From an uncultured Steroidobacter sp. (lineage in GTDB: Bacteria; Pseudomonadota; Gammaproteobacteria; Steroidobacterales; Steroidobacteraceae), in NCBI GenBank assembly GCA_938008435.1, contig CALLKK010000006.1:206737-270736 (forward strand): 64,000 nucleotides of DNA. Reading direction: 5' to 3'. How positions within the stretch are numbered: the stretch's first letter is position 1; each line of letters opens with the position of its first letter. Positions 8,728 to 17,765 of this stretch are shown here, in pieces. The translations under genes were made by a program, and so were the position numbers. A model generated the notes under the pieces. The model saw only the letters and a program-made list of their open reading frames with translations, did not search any database and had not been told where the DNA came from.

Positions 8728-10476
8728 TCACGCCTCGCCGAGGCGTTCGCGCAGCGCGCGATGCTCCTGCCAAAGCGCCTCCGGAACCCGCGAGCCGAAC
8801 TGTTCGAGGTACGCGCCGATCGCCTGAGCTTCCTGACGCCACGCTCCGCGATCGACCGACAGGAGCGCCTCGACATGCGCCTCTTCGAGGTTCAGACCGT
8901 CGAGCGCGAGATCCTCTCTGCGCGGCAAGTAGCCGATCGGCGTCTCCTGAGCACCGACACGCTCCTCGCATCGCTCGATGATCCATTGCAGCACGCGCAG
9001 GTTGTCGCCGAAGCCCGGCCAGAGGTAACGGCCGTTGGCGTCCTGACGGAACCAGTTGACGTGGAAGACTCGCGGCAGCTTGGCGCGCCCCTCGAAGGAC
9101 AGCCAATGATTCCAGTAGTCGCCGAAGTTGTAGCCGCAGAACGGCTGCATCGCCATCGGATCGCGCCGTACGACGCCGGTCGCACCGACCGCCGCGGCCG
9201 TCGTCTCCGACGCCATGCCGGCACCCATCAACACGCCATGCGCCCAGTTGCGCGCTTCGTACACGAGCGGCGCAACCTCACGCCGCCGACCGCCGAACAG
9301 AATCGCCGAGATCGGCACGCCCTGCGGATCTTCTGCTGCATTTGAATAAGCAGGATTGCGGCGTGCGCTCACCGTAAAGCGCGCGTTCGGATGCGCGGCC
9401 GGACCGTTGCCCGGCACGTAAGGACGCCCCTGCCAATCCACGCTCGGCGTCTTCTCTTCGAGCCCTTCCCACCAAGGCTCGCCGTCCTCCGTCATCGCGA
9501 CATTCGTGAAGATCGTGTCGCGACGGATCATCTCGAAGGCATTCGGATTGGTCTTCGCATTGGTGCCGGGGACGACGCCGAAATAACCCGCTTCCGGATT
9601 GATCCCGCGCAGCCGTCCGTCCGCACCGACGTGCATCCAGCAGATGTCATCGCCCAGCGTCCAGATCTTCCAGCCCGGCAGCGCCTTCGGCGGCACGAGC
9701 ATCGCGAGATTCGTCTTGCCGCAAGCGGACGGGAATGCGGCCGCGATGTAGTGCGTGCGTCCTTGCGGATTCTGCACGCCCATGATGAGCATGTGCTCGG
9801 CGAGCCATCCTTCGCTGCGCGCCTGCCAGCTCGCGATGCGCAACGCATGACACTTCTTGCCGAGCAGCGCATTGCCGCCGTAGCCGGAACCGAAGCTCTT
9901 GATGGTGAGCTCTTCGGGAAAGTGCATGATGAAGCGCCGCTCGGGATTCAAATCGCCCGTCGAGTGCAGCCCCTTCACGAAGCTCGCCCCTTCCTCGATG
10001 CGACGCAGAGCCGCCGCGCCCATCCGCGTCATGATGCCCATGTTGAGCACGACGTACGGGCTATCGGTGAGCTGCACGCCGCAACGAGCGTGCGGCGAGT
10101 CGATCGGTCCCATGCAATACGGCACGACATACAGCGTGCGTCCGCGCATCGCGCCGTCGAACAGCGCATCCATCTTGCGGTGCGCTTCAGTCGGATCCAT
10201 CCAATTGTTGTTGGGACCGGCATCGTCGCGCGAACGCGTACACACGAAGGTGAGGTGCTCGACGCGGGCGACGTCTTTGGGATCGGAACGGTGTAGATAG
10301 CAGCCGGGAAAACGGTCTTGGTTGAGCTCGATCAGCTCGCCCCGGGCCAACATCAGCTCCGTCAGAGCGCGCTTTTCGCTTTCGGAGCCAGTGCACCAGT
10401 GCACGGAATCAGGTTTCAACAAACGGGTCGCATAATCTACCCACGTACGTAGGGATAAGTTGGACGTAGTACTCAT
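8728..10476 (-). CDS. pckG: Phosphoenolpyruvate carboxykinase (GTP)
   Basis: 582 residues, matching the GTP-dependent PEPCK family rather than the shorter ATP-dependent one. It converts oxaloacetate and GTP to phosphoenolpyruvate and CO2, the first committed step of gluconeogenesis. The nucleotide-binding P-loop is AFPSACGKTNLAML; other conserved parts are YVVPYCMGP, the metal-site region LGDDICWMH and the aromatic nucleotide pocket FCGYNFGDYW near the C-terminus. Its product pathway joins the fba gene downstream. The adjoining gentisate operon would yield pyruvate and fumarate, so this enzyme would be needed for growth on aromatics. Confidence 0.95.
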   Translation of the reverse strand: MSTTSNLSLRTWVDYATRLLKPDSVHWCTGSESEKRALTELMLARGELIELNQDRFPGCYLHRSDPKDVARVEHLTFVCTRSRDDAGPNNNWMDPTEAHRKMDALFDGAMRGRTLYVVPYCMGPIDSPHARCGVQLTDSPYVVLNMGIMTRMGAAALRRIEEGASFVKGLHSTGDLNPERRFIMHFPEELTIKSFGSGYGGNALLGKKCHALRIASWQARSEGWLAEHMLIMGVQNPQGRTHYIAAAFPSACGKTNLAMLVPPKALPGWKIWTLGDDICWMHVGADGRLRGINPEAGYFGVVPGTNAKTNPNAFEMIRRDTIFTNVAMTEDGEPWWEGLEEKTPSVDWQGRPYVPGNGPAAHPNARFTVSARRNPAYSNAAEDPQGVPISAILFGGRRREVAPLVYEARNWAHGVLMGAGMASETTAAAVGATGVVRRDPMAMQPFCGYNFGDYWNHWLSFEGRAKLPRVFHVNWFRQDANGRYLWPGFGDNLRVLQWIIERCEERVGAQETPIGYLPRREDLALDGLNLEEAHVEALLSVDRGAWRQEAQAIGAYLEQFGSRVPEALWQEHRALRERLGEA

Positions 10477-10533
10477 CGTTGAGCGTCTTCTTCGCCGCGC
10501 GCCGAAACGCTACGCGCGGCTCATACGGACGAA

Positions 10534-10593
10534 GAGCCCGGCCTTCCCCCCCCCTGCTAGAAGGAGAGCGTTTCGCTTGCCAAGGCCGGGCTC
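10534..10593. terminator. Long-loop inverted repeat at the end of the gentisate operon
   Basis: Perfect 12-base arms GAGCCCGGCCTT (10534-10545) and AAGGCCGGGCTC (10582-10593) with a 36-base loop. It lies just past the maiA-like stop codon and upstream of pckG, both on the minus strand. It may end the aromatic operon or form a leader structure of the pckG transcript; there is no clear T-run. Confidence 0.45.
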
Positions 10594-10599
10594 AATCGA

Positions 10600-11238
10600 T
10601 CAGCTCGCGTCCGGTTGCACCTCCGGTCGCGCAGCTGCGAAAGCGGGCAAGGACTCGAGATGCGTCGTGATCGCGAGGATCGTCGGGAACGGCGTCAGAT
10701 CCACGTTGAAGCGGCGGGCGTTGAAGACCTGCGGTACCAGGCAAACATCCGCCAGCGACACGGCATCGCCGTAGCAATAACGACGGTTCGAGGAATAACG
10801 ACTCAGCTCGACCTCGAGCCCTTTGAACCCTTCCACCACCCAGTGGCGGTACCAAGCGTTGACGCCCTCATCCTGCTGACCGAGCTGCTGCCGCAGGTAA
10901 TTGAGCACGCGCAGATTGTTGAGCGGATGGATCTCGCACGCGATCGAGAGCGCGAGCGAACGCACCCGCGCACGATCGATGGCCGTCGCGGGCAATAGCG
11001 GCGGATCGGGATAGCGTTCTTCCAGATACTCGATGATCGCAAGCGATTGCGACAGCACCGTGCCGTCGGTCTCAAGCGCAGGCAGCAACCCTTGAGGGTT
11101 GAGGGCAAGGTACTCGGGCGCACGATGCTCCGCCTTTGCGAAGGCTTTCGGTACCGACTCGTACGGCAGATTCTTCAGATTGAGCGCAATGCGGACCCGA
11201 TACGAGGCAGAGCTGCGAAAGAAGGTATATAGCTTCAT
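10600..11238 (-). CDS. Maleylpyruvate / maleylacetoacetate isomerase (zeta-class GST)
   Basis: 212-residue zeta-class glutathione transferase. The N-terminal glutathione site has the class motif SSASYRVRIALN (residues 9-20), then NPQGLLPAL and SLAIIEYLEE of the thioredoxin-like domain, then an all-helical domain. The family uses glutathione to isomerise a cis double bond to trans. Next to gentisate dioxygenase and fumarylpyruvate hydrolase genes, the likely substrate is maleylpyruvate (NagL role). Maleylacetoacetate is the alternative, but no homogentisate dioxygenase is present here. It is the last gene of the minus-strand aromatic operon, 11 bases after the acyl-CoA synthetase gene. Confidence 0.88.
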   Translation of the reverse strand: MKLYTFFRSSASYRVRIALNLKNLPYESVPKAFAKAEHRAPEYLALNPQGLLPALETDGTVLSQSLAIIEYLEERYPDPPLLPATAIDRARVRSLALSIACEIHPLNNLRVLNYLRQQLGQQDEGVNAWYRHWVVEGFKGLEVELSRYSSNRRYCYGDAVSLADVCLVPQVFNARRFNVDLTPFPTILAITTHLESLPAFAAARPEVQPDAS

Positions 11239-11249
11239 GAGTCGTTCGT

Positions 11250-13343
11250 TTATCTATCCCAGATCATCAGAGCATCGAGTGCCAGCACGCCGTGCGGACC
11301 GGCGCGCAGCGGGTTGATGTCAAGTTCCTTGAGCGCGGGCTGTGCCGCCATCAACGCGCCCACTGCCAGGAGCGCATCGACGATGGCCTCGCGATCGACG
11401 GCGGGCGCGCCGCGCCAACCGTCCAACAACGCGCTGCCGCGCAATTCGTTCAGCATCTCGTGTGCATCGAGCCGCGTGAGCGGCGCAAGACGGATGCTGA
11501 CGTCGTTCAGCGCTTCCGCCTCCGTCCCGCCGAGGCCCACCAGCACCGTCGCACCGAAGCTTGCATCGCGCTTCGCGCCGACGATGAGATCGACGCCGCG
11601 CGGCGCCATCTCCTCGAGCAGATAGCCGCGCCCTTGGCGGTCGCCCGGAATCGCATCGATGGCGGCGAGCGCGGCGTGGAGACGCTCGAGCGTGCTCACA
11701 TTGAGATGCACGCCGCCGACTTCCGTCTTGTGCGCGATGTTGGCATCGAGCACCTTGACCACGATCGGCTTGCCAAGCGATTCGAAAGCGCGTGCGGCCT
11801 CCTCATGCGTACGACACACGACACTCGCCGGCGAGCGAATGCCATGCTCGCGCAAGAGCTGTTTGGCGGCCGCTTCGTCACGCGCGATGCCCGCAACGCT
11901 CGTCGCCGCCACAGCGGCTGCGCCGGCACGCGCGCGTCGGTCACGCGCTTTCGCATCTTCCGCAAGCGCCCATGCGGCTGTCGCCGCCTGCTCGGGCGAG
12001 AAGAACGTCGGCGTCTGCAATCCGGCCAGCGTTCGTCTAGCCTTGTCGATGGAGGCAGACTCGCCCAATGTCGCGAACAAGATCGGCTGCTTGACCTGCG
12101 TGCGTGCACGCGTGAACACGTCGCACGGATCGAGCGCAGCCGGCTCGTCGAGCGCAAACGTCAGGATTGCGTCGATCGCAGGATCGCGCGCCACTTCGAT
12201 CATCACGTCGGCGAACACGGGCGAGGGACGCCCCGTGTCGATTGGATTGCGCAGATAAGTCATGGGCGGCAGCAGCTTCTCGATGCGGCCGACCGTCTCG
12301 TCGGACAACTGCGGCACATTGACGCCGCGCGAGCGCAACGCATCGAGAATGATGAGACCGGGCCCTGCCTGACCGGTCAGGACAGCGATGCCCGGCTCGG
12401 CCTTCGCCTCGATGCGTCCAGCCGCAAAGGCGGCGGCGCAGGCAATCGCCTCTTCCGTTGACTCGACCACGATGGCGCCCGCCTGACGCATGGCTGCAAC
12501 CGTGATCGCATGCGCACCCATCAGATTGCCGGTATGCGACTGCGCGAACTCGCCGACTTGCGCACGCCCGACGGGCAAGACGACGACGGGCTTGCGCGGC
12601 GTCGTCGCAGCGATCACCTCATAAAGTCGCCGTCCGTTCGGAACGCCTTCGAGGTGCAGCACGATGACGTTCGTGCGTTCATCGTCCGCAAGGTATTCGA
12701 TGACATCCGCAGCATTGACGTCGACCGCGTTGCCGAGCCCGACCGCCAAGCTCACGCCGAGCTTGCGCTGCTGCGCGAGGAACGCGAGCGTGAGATTGAC
12801 ACCGCCGCTCTGCGCGACGATGCCGAGCGAACCTGGCTCGAACGTCCGCACCGACGGCACGAAGCTCGCAAAGCACTTGCCCCCCGGACTCGCATAGCCG
12901 CTCGTGTTGGGGCCCAGCAGTCGCAAACCCGTCTCGCGACAGATCGCCGCAAGCTCGGCTTGCAGCGCCACGCCGCTCGCACCCGCTTCCGCGAAGCCGC
13001 CGCTCACGATCATGGCCGCGCCTGCGCCCGCTTGCGCTGCCTGTCTCAATACATCAGGGGTCGCCGTCGCGGGCACGGCGACGAGAACGAGATCCGCTGC
13101 GCGCGGCGCATCGGCGAGGCTGGCATAGGCACGCCGCCCCGCGACCTCCGCGACCTTGGGATTGATCGGATACACCTCGCCCGGAAAGTCGCGCAGCGCA
13201 TCGACGAGCTGGTATCCGACTTTTTCGGGCGCTGCAGAGGCGCCCACGACAGCGATGGTTCGAGGAGCGAACAGCCGCGAGAGATTCCCTCGCGGCGTCG
13301 CAGCTGAATTAGGCCGATCTACAGCCTGTGCATTGTCCTGCAT
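11250..13343 (-). CDS. ADP-forming acyl-CoA synthetase, fused alpha-beta
   Basis: 697-residue acetate-CoA ligase (ADP-forming) family protein. Order: CoA-binding Rossmann domain (residues about 25-145, ending LLGPNTSGY), succinyl-CoA-synthetase-like domain with the phosphorylated His in SHTGNLMG (His270), and a C-terminal ATP-grasp domain from about residue 470. The reaction is reversible: acid + CoA + ATP gives acyl-CoA + ADP + phosphate. In this operon it could activate an aromatic or organic acid, or work backwards to release a hydroxybenzoate from its CoA ester while saving ATP. It is 6 bases from the upstream hydrolase gene. Confidence 0.85.
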   Translation of the reverse strand: MQDNAQAVDRPNSAATPRGNLSRLFAPRTIAVVGASAAPEKVGYQLVDALRDFPGEVYPINPKVAEVAGRRAYASLADAPRAADLVLVAVPATATPDVLRQAAQAGAGAAMIVSGGFAEAGASGVALQAELAAICRETGLRLLGPNTSGYASPGGKCFASFVPSVRTFEPGSLGIVAQSGGVNLTLAFLAQQRKLGVSLAVGLGNAVDVNAADVIEYLADDERTNVIVLHLEGVPNGRRLYEVIAATTPRKPVVVLPVGRAQVGEFAQSHTGNLMGAHAITVAAMRQAGAIVVESTEEAIACAAAFAAGRIEAKAEPGIAVLTGQAGPGLIILDALRSRGVNVPQLSDETVGRIEKLLPPMTYLRNPIDTGRPSPVFADVMIEVARDPAIDAILTFALDEPAALDPCDVFTRARTQVKQPILFATLGESASIDKARRTLAGLQTPTFFSPEQAATAAWALAEDAKARDRRARAGAAAVAATSVAGIARDEAAAKQLLREHGIRSPASVVCRTHEEAARAFESLGKPIVVKVLDANIAHKTEVGGVHLNVSTLERLHAALAAIDAIPGDRQGRGYLLEEMAPRGVDLIVGAKRDASFGATVLVGLGGTEAEALNDVSIRLAPLTRLDAHEMLNELRGSALLDGWRGAPAVDREAIVDALLAVGALMAAQPALKELDINPLRAGPHGVLALDALMIWDR

Positions 13344-13349
13344 GCGCCG

Positions 13350-14048
13350 TCACGCTTCGCTCGGTCCGATGTTCGTCACGAGCACATCGAGGCCGTCGAT
13401 ACCGCCTTCGACGCGATCGCCCACCTTGAGCGGACCGACGCCCGCCGGCGTGCCGGTGAAGATCAGATCGCCAGGCGCCAGCGTGAACAGCGTCGACAGC
13501 TCGGCGACGATCTCAGGCACGTCCCAGATGAGCTCGGAGAGATCCGCGTTCTGCCGCGTCTCGCCGTTCACCGTCAGCCAAATGCGGCCCTTCGACAGAT
13601 GCCCGCACTGCGAGGCCGGCACGATGGCCGTGATCGGCGCGGACAGATCGAAGGCCTTACCCGTATCCCACGGACGCCCCTTGTCGCGCGCCTCGAGCTG
13701 CAAGTCGCGGCGCGTCAGATCGTTGCCGACGGCATAGCCGTAGACGTAATCGAGCGCTTCGGCCACCGGAATGTTGCGGCCCGCCTTGCCGATCGCCACG
13801 ACGAGCTCGATCTCGTGATGGAAATTGGCGGTGCGCGGCGGATACGGCACCGTCGCGTTGTTGGGCACGAGCGCATCTGCGGGCTTGGTGAAGAAAAACG
13901 GCGGCTCGCGATCCGGATCCTTGCCCATCTCGCGCGCATGCGCAGCGTAGTTGCGCCCGACGCAGTAGATGCGATGCACCGGGAAACGATCGCTCGTGCC
14001 GCGCACTTCGACCGAAACGGGTGCCTGTGGGGGAAATACAAAGCTCAT
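13350..14048 (-). CDS. Fumarylpyruvate hydrolase (fumarylacetoacetate hydrolase family)
   Basis: 232 residues, the short FAH-family length seen in fumarylpyruvate hydrolases (NagK type). It would split fumarylpyruvate into fumarate and pyruvate, the last gentisate-pathway step. Features: YCVGRNYAAHAREMG near residue 29, metal ligands in FHHEIELVVAIG (His and two Glu), GNDLTRRDLQ, and the conserved LIFTGTPAGVGPL close to the C-terminus. The ATG at 14048 has AGGATC upstream. It lies between the gentisate dioxygenase gene (38 bases upstream) and the acyl-CoA synthetase gene (6 bases downstream). Confidence 0.9.
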   Translation of the reverse strand: MSFVFPPQAPVSVEVRGTSDRFPVHRIYCVGRNYAAHAREMGKDPDREPPFFFTKPADALVPNNATVPYPPRTANFHHEIELVVAIGKAGRNIPVAEALDYVYGYAVGNDLTRRDLQLEARDKGRPWDTGKAFDLSAPITAIVPASQCGHLSKGRIWLTVNGETRQNADLSELIWDVPEIVAELSTLFTLAPGDLIFTGTPAGVGPLKVGDRVEGGIDGLDVLVTNIGPSEA

Positions 14049-14086
14049 GTATCGATCCTGATGTTTGAAGAATTAAAGTTGCGTCG

Positions 14087-15127
14087 TCACTTGCACGATT
14101 CGCGCCACAGACCGAGCTGCTCCTGAATCACGCGATCGGAGAAGCTGAACAGTACGGCCTCCCCATCGGTCTCATGGCGGCGCACGCTCCAGCTCGGCAC
14201 TACGAAGATATCGCGCGGACCCCACTCGAACGTGCGATCGCCGACGATCGTACGGCCGCGACCTTCGACGCCCACGAACACCGTCGCATCGGTGCTGCGA
14301 TACGGACGCCCGCGGAAACCTTTCGGCAACAGCTGCATGAACGTCGAAATCGTCGGCATCGCGTGACCGCCGGTGACGGGGTTGATGTACCGCATCTTGT
14401 AGCCGTGCGACGGATGCGCATCCTCACGCCGACTCAACTTGTAGAGTGCCTCGCGCGTCCGCTCGTACGGATACGCGAATACCGGTGAGGTCAACGAACG
14501 AACCTGGTAGTCGACCGGCAGCATGTTCGCGCCATAACGCGCCAACGCATCGCCCTCGGGCCGCGAGATCGGCTGTTGATCCGCTTCGAGCTCTTCCGCA
14601 AAGCCTGCATCGAGCATCTGCACGATCGGAATATCCAGACCGTCGAGCCACACGACCGGCTCGCTGCTCTCGCCGCCGTGATCGTGCCAAGTCCATGACG
14701 GAGTCAGCACGAGATCGCCCGGCGACATGTAGTGCCGCTCGCCGTCGACCGCAGTGAACGCGCCCTTGCCTTCGAGCACGAAACGCAGCGCGCTCTGCGT
14801 GTGCCGATGGGCCGGCGCCACTTCACCGGGCTTGAGCAATTGCAAGCCCGCATACAGCGTGTTGGTCACGCGCGATTGGCCTGGGTAAGCGGGGTTCTCG
14901 AGAATGAGCACGCGGCGCGTGGCTTCTTTCGCGCTGATGATCTCGCCCGACTCCATGAGCGCCGGGCGCAGCTCGTCGTACTTCCAGAACGCCGGCACGC
15001 AGGTCGGCTGCGGCTGCTTCGGCACGAGCACGCTCAGCACTTCCCACAGCGGCGAGAGATGCTGCTTCGAGATGCGCTCGTAGTAGGCCTGCCGCTGTGC
15101 GCGAATCGATTCTGCTGCCTGACTCAT
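14087..15127 (-). CDS. gtdA: Gentisate 1,2-dioxygenase
   Basis: 346-residue bicupin enzyme that opens the ring of gentisate (2,5-dihydroxybenzoate) between C1 and C2 with O2, giving maleylpyruvate. The N-terminal cupin has the Fe(II) ligands in APAHRHTQSALRFVLEG (His107, His109) and in WTWHDHGG (His148). The C-terminal cupin (TFMQLLPKGFRGRPYR) lacks a full metal triad, as is usual for the family. The ATG follows a strong GGGGGGA at 15130-15136. It lies 12 bases after the flavin monooxygenase gene that probably makes its substrate. Confidence 0.93.
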   Translation of the reverse strand: MSQAAESIRAQRQAYYERISKQHLSPLWEVLSVLVPKQPQPTCVPAFWKYDELRPALMESGEIISAKEATRRVLILENPAYPGQSRVTNTLYAGLQLLKPGEVAPAHRHTQSALRFVLEGKGAFTAVDGERHYMSPGDLVLTPSWTWHDHGGESSEPVVWLDGLDIPIVQMLDAGFAEELEADQQPISRPEGDALARYGANMLPVDYQVRSLTSPVFAYPYERTREALYKLSRREDAHPSHGYKMRYINPVTGGHAMPTISTFMQLLPKGFRGRPYRSTDATVFVGVEGRGRTIVGDRTFEWGPRDIFVVPSWSVRRHETDGEAVLFSFSDRVIQEQLGLWRESCK

Positions 15128-15139
15128 GGTCCCCCCGGA

Positions 15140-16363
15140 TCAGTAAATGGCATCCGTTCCTTTCGCCGCTGCGCGCGGGCCGAACGGAGCCGAATCGAGA
15201 TACATGCCTGCCTTGATGCCGCTGCGCGCGAGCTTGACGGACCAGGCGCGGCGCAGACGCGTGCGCCAGTCGCGCGCGCGCATGTGCTCGAGCGCAAGGT
15301 TCGAGGCGTTGCGGTTGTAAAGCGCCGCTTCGCGACGTTCGTTCGCCGCGTTCTCGATCGCACGACGAGCTTCCTCGGGACCGACGCCGCTCAGCGCATG
15401 CTTGATGGCCTTGGCGGCTGCGACTGCATCCGGCACGCCGGAGTTCAAACCGCGCGCACCGAAAGGCGCGAACAAATGCGCCGCTTCGCCGGCAAGGAGC
15501 ACGCGCCGATTCGCATCGGTGAACGAATTGGCGACGACCTGCAGGAAGTTATACGTCGAGATCCACGTGACGCGATCGGCGTACTTCGGCGGCAGCACGC
15601 GCGAGATCCAGCGCCTGACGCCTTCGGGGCTGTTGAATCGGTTCGGATCGTCGCCGAGACGCAATTGAATGTCGGCACGAATGCCGTTGCGGAACGGCAC
15701 GATCAGAACGTTACGCTTCTCGACCGCCGGATGCTCATAGAAGTACAGACGCTCGGGACGCAGCGGCGCCTGCGGATCCTCGGCCACGTCGACGATGACG
15801 AAGGCATCCTCGATGCGCGGCCCTTCGAGCTCGATGCCGACGCTCTTACGAATGGTGGAACGCGCGCCATCGCACGCGATCACATACGGCGCACGCCACT
15901 CGCGTCCTTCGGTCGTCACCAGCGTGACGCCGTCCGCGTCGGTCGTGGCGCTCTTGATCTCCTGGTTCCACGCGAACTTGACGCCCGCCTCTTTGCAGTG
16001 ACGCAGCAGAATGCGTTCGACGTCCGTCTGACCGAGATTCGTCGAATGCGGCAGCACATCCGGACGCGGCGGCGGGTACGTGCGCTCGTAAACCTGATGC
16101 TCGCCCCAGAAAGTGCGCTTCGTCGACCAGACGAGGCCTTCGCGCGCGATGTCCCAGCCGAGACCGGGACGCATGTTCTCCCAGAATTCCAAGGTCTGCC
16201 GGTGATAGAAAATCGCGCGACTGCCCGGACGCTGGCGATCTTCCGTACCCGCTTCGAGCACAGTGACCGGCAAACCTTCCGCGCGCAGCGCAAGCGCGGC
16301 GGTCAAACCGACCGGCCCCGCACCGACGACGAGCACATCCCGCTGAACGTTAGAATCAGACAT
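15140..16363 (-). CDS. FAD-dependent aromatic monooxygenase
   Basis: 407-residue flavoprotein hydroxylase of the PHBH/MhpA fold. FAD site GAGPVGLTAALALR near the N-terminus, the DG motif IACDGARSTIRKS, and a late FAD motif LLAGEAAHLFAPFGARGLNSG that has GE where GD is typical. The ATG at 16363 is chosen over a TTG at 16369 because GAGGTG lies eight bases before it. It would use NAD(P)H and O2 to hydroxylate a phenolic acid. As it directly precedes gentisate dioxygenase, the expected product is gentisate, from 3-hydroxybenzoate, salicylate or a CoA ester; which one is not visible. Confidence 0.82.
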   Translation of the reverse strand: MSDSNVQRDVLVVGAGPVGLTAALALRAEGLPVTVLEAGTEDRQRPGSRAIFYHRQTLEFWENMRPGLGWDIAREGLVWSTKRTFWGEHQVYERTYPPPRPDVLPHSTNLGQTDVERILLRHCKEAGVKFAWNQEIKSATTDADGVTLVTTEGREWRAPYVIACDGARSTIRKSVGIELEGPRIEDAFVIVDVAEDPQAPLRPERLYFYEHPAVEKRNVLIVPFRNGIRADIQLRLGDDPNRFNSPEGVRRWISRVLPPKYADRVTWISTYNFLQVVANSFTDANRRVLLAGEAAHLFAPFGARGLNSGVPDAVAAAKAIKHALSGVGPEEARRAIENAANERREAALYNRNASNLALEHMRARDWRTRLRRAWSVKLARSGIKAGMYLDSAPFGPRAAAKGTDAIY

Positions 16364-16375
16364 TGACAAACACCT

Positions 16376-17596
16376 CTAATCTGCCGACCGGTCGTCGACT
16401 TCGATCACGACCGCCATCGCCGAATCGCCTGCGGCACACCCTTGGAATAGTCCCAGCCCGCCACCGAGCAGCTTCAGCTCCTCGATGAGCTCGATAATCG
16501 CGCGCATTCCAGTTGCCGCGTGTGGATGCCCCCAGATGAGAGAGCAACCGTAGTTGTTCATGCGTTTCAGATCGAAGCCCGTCTCGCGCGCGAACACGAT
16601 GTCGTTCACGGCAAACGGGTTGTGCGACTTGACCGCCTTGATGTCCTTGATCGACAGCCCCGCGTTCTCGAGCGCACGCCGCGTCGCCGGCACCGGCGCC
16701 TCCGGCATGTGCGCGAGATCGACGCGCGCCTGTCCGAACGCACGGATCCGAATCCGAATCGACGGATCGGCACTCAGCTCGCGCGCCTTCTCCGGTGTTG
16801 CGACCACAATGCCGCAATTGCCGTCGGCCGGATGCGTCTGACCGCCGAAGGTCACCGTCCCATCGGGCTGCACGGGCTTGAGCTTCGCCAACCCCTCCGC
16901 CGTGGTCGGGAACACGCCCTCATCGCCCGCGAGCGTCGTCGCAACGCCTTTGAAGTTCGGCTTCGGCACCTCGAAGGGCAGCGTCATGTAGCGCTTCTGG
17001 AACGCATTACCATCCTTGAGCGCTTCCTGGTATTGCGCATAACGCATCAACACCACTTCGTGCTGCTCTGCGGTCGTGATGCCGTGCTTCTTCGCGACGT
17101 TCTCGGCCGTCTGCAGCATGGGATGATCCCCGACCGGGTCGTGCATGAAGTTGTGGACGACCTGATCCTCGGCTTGGCCGGTGCCGCCGAAGCCCGCCGG
17201 CGCGGGGTAATAAATATGAGCGCCGTTCGACGTACGGTCCGCTCCGAGCAACAGCGCGGTCGTCGCCATGCCGAGCTGAACCTCGGCCGCGCCGGTCAGC
17301 AGCACGCGCGGACCCGTCGAGCACACCTGCGAGAGCTGCGGCCCGATGACGTTCTTGGCCCCGATCTCGTACAGCGGCCACGACGCGCCGAAGAAGGATT
17401 GGAACTGCACCTGCGTGATCCCGAGCACGCCGAAATCGAACCTCTCCGGCGCGATGTTGCGCTTGGCGAGCTCGAGCTTCGCCACATGAGCCGCGAAACG
17501 CACGCTGTGCAGGTGCTGCAGCGCCCCCTGCCACTTGGCGAACGGCGTCGACCAATACGCGCCGTACGGAATCTCCACCCGATCAAAATGATTCAT
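16376..17596 (-). CDS. Thiolase family protein
   Basis: 406-residue thiolase-fold protein. Nucleophilic Cys92 lies in QVCSTGPR, the active-site His in SHNPFAVND (His325), and the second Cys in FQGCAAGDSAM (Cys387); WGHPHAATGMR is also conserved. It would cleave a 3-ketoacyl-CoA with CoA, releasing acetyl-CoA. With the hydratase/dehydrogenase fusion and CoA ligase encoded divergently, the natural role is to remove a two-carbon unit from an activated phenylpropanoid side chain. It is the first gene of the minus-strand aromatic operon and faces the tetR gene over a 170-base promoter region. Confidence 0.87.
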   Translation of the reverse strand: MNHFDRVEIPYGAYWSTPFAKWQGALQHLHSVRFAAHVAKLELAKRNIAPERFDFGVLGITQVQFQSFFGASWPLYEIGAKNVIGPQLSQVCSTGPRVLLTGAAEVQLGMATTALLLGADRTSNGAHIYYPAPAGFGGTGQAEDQVVHNFMHDPVGDHPMLQTAENVAKKHGITTAEQHEVVLMRYAQYQEALKDGNAFQKRYMTLPFEVPKPNFKGVATTLAGDEGVFPTTAEGLAKLKPVQPDGTVTFGGQTHPADGNCGIVVATPEKARELSADPSIRIRIRAFGQARVDLAHMPEAPVPATRRALENAGLSIKDIKAVKSHNPFAVNDIVFARETGFDLKRMNNYGCSLIWGHPHAATGMRAIIELIEELKLLGGGLGLFQGCAAGDSAMAVVIEVDDRSAD

Positions 17597-17683
17597 AAGC
17601 TGTATTCGTCTGCTGAATGTGTTTGGACGGTATCGTGCGCCCGTTGCGGTCGCTTCGAAGTGCGGCTGCCCGCAGTCTCCGAG

Positions 17684-17735
17684 TGTTTAGTGACTATTTA
17701 GTCATTCTTGTACTGTTTAGTCAATATTGTACGAT
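17684..17735. promoter_or_regulatory. Operator/promoter region between thiolase and tetR genes
   Basis: An AT-rich patch in GC-rich DNA with three TTTAGT elements. Bases 17691-17704 form the inverted repeat TGACTA-TT-TAGTCA, and a further TTTAGTCA follows at 17716-17723. TTGTAC occurs at 17708 and 17727; the first with TACGAT at 17730-17735 (16-base spacer) could be a promoter for tetR. Likely the TetR binding sites controlling both arms of the cluster. Confidence 0.6.
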
Positions 17736-17765
17736 ATGGTCATCTACGCTCAGTGGAGACCGACA

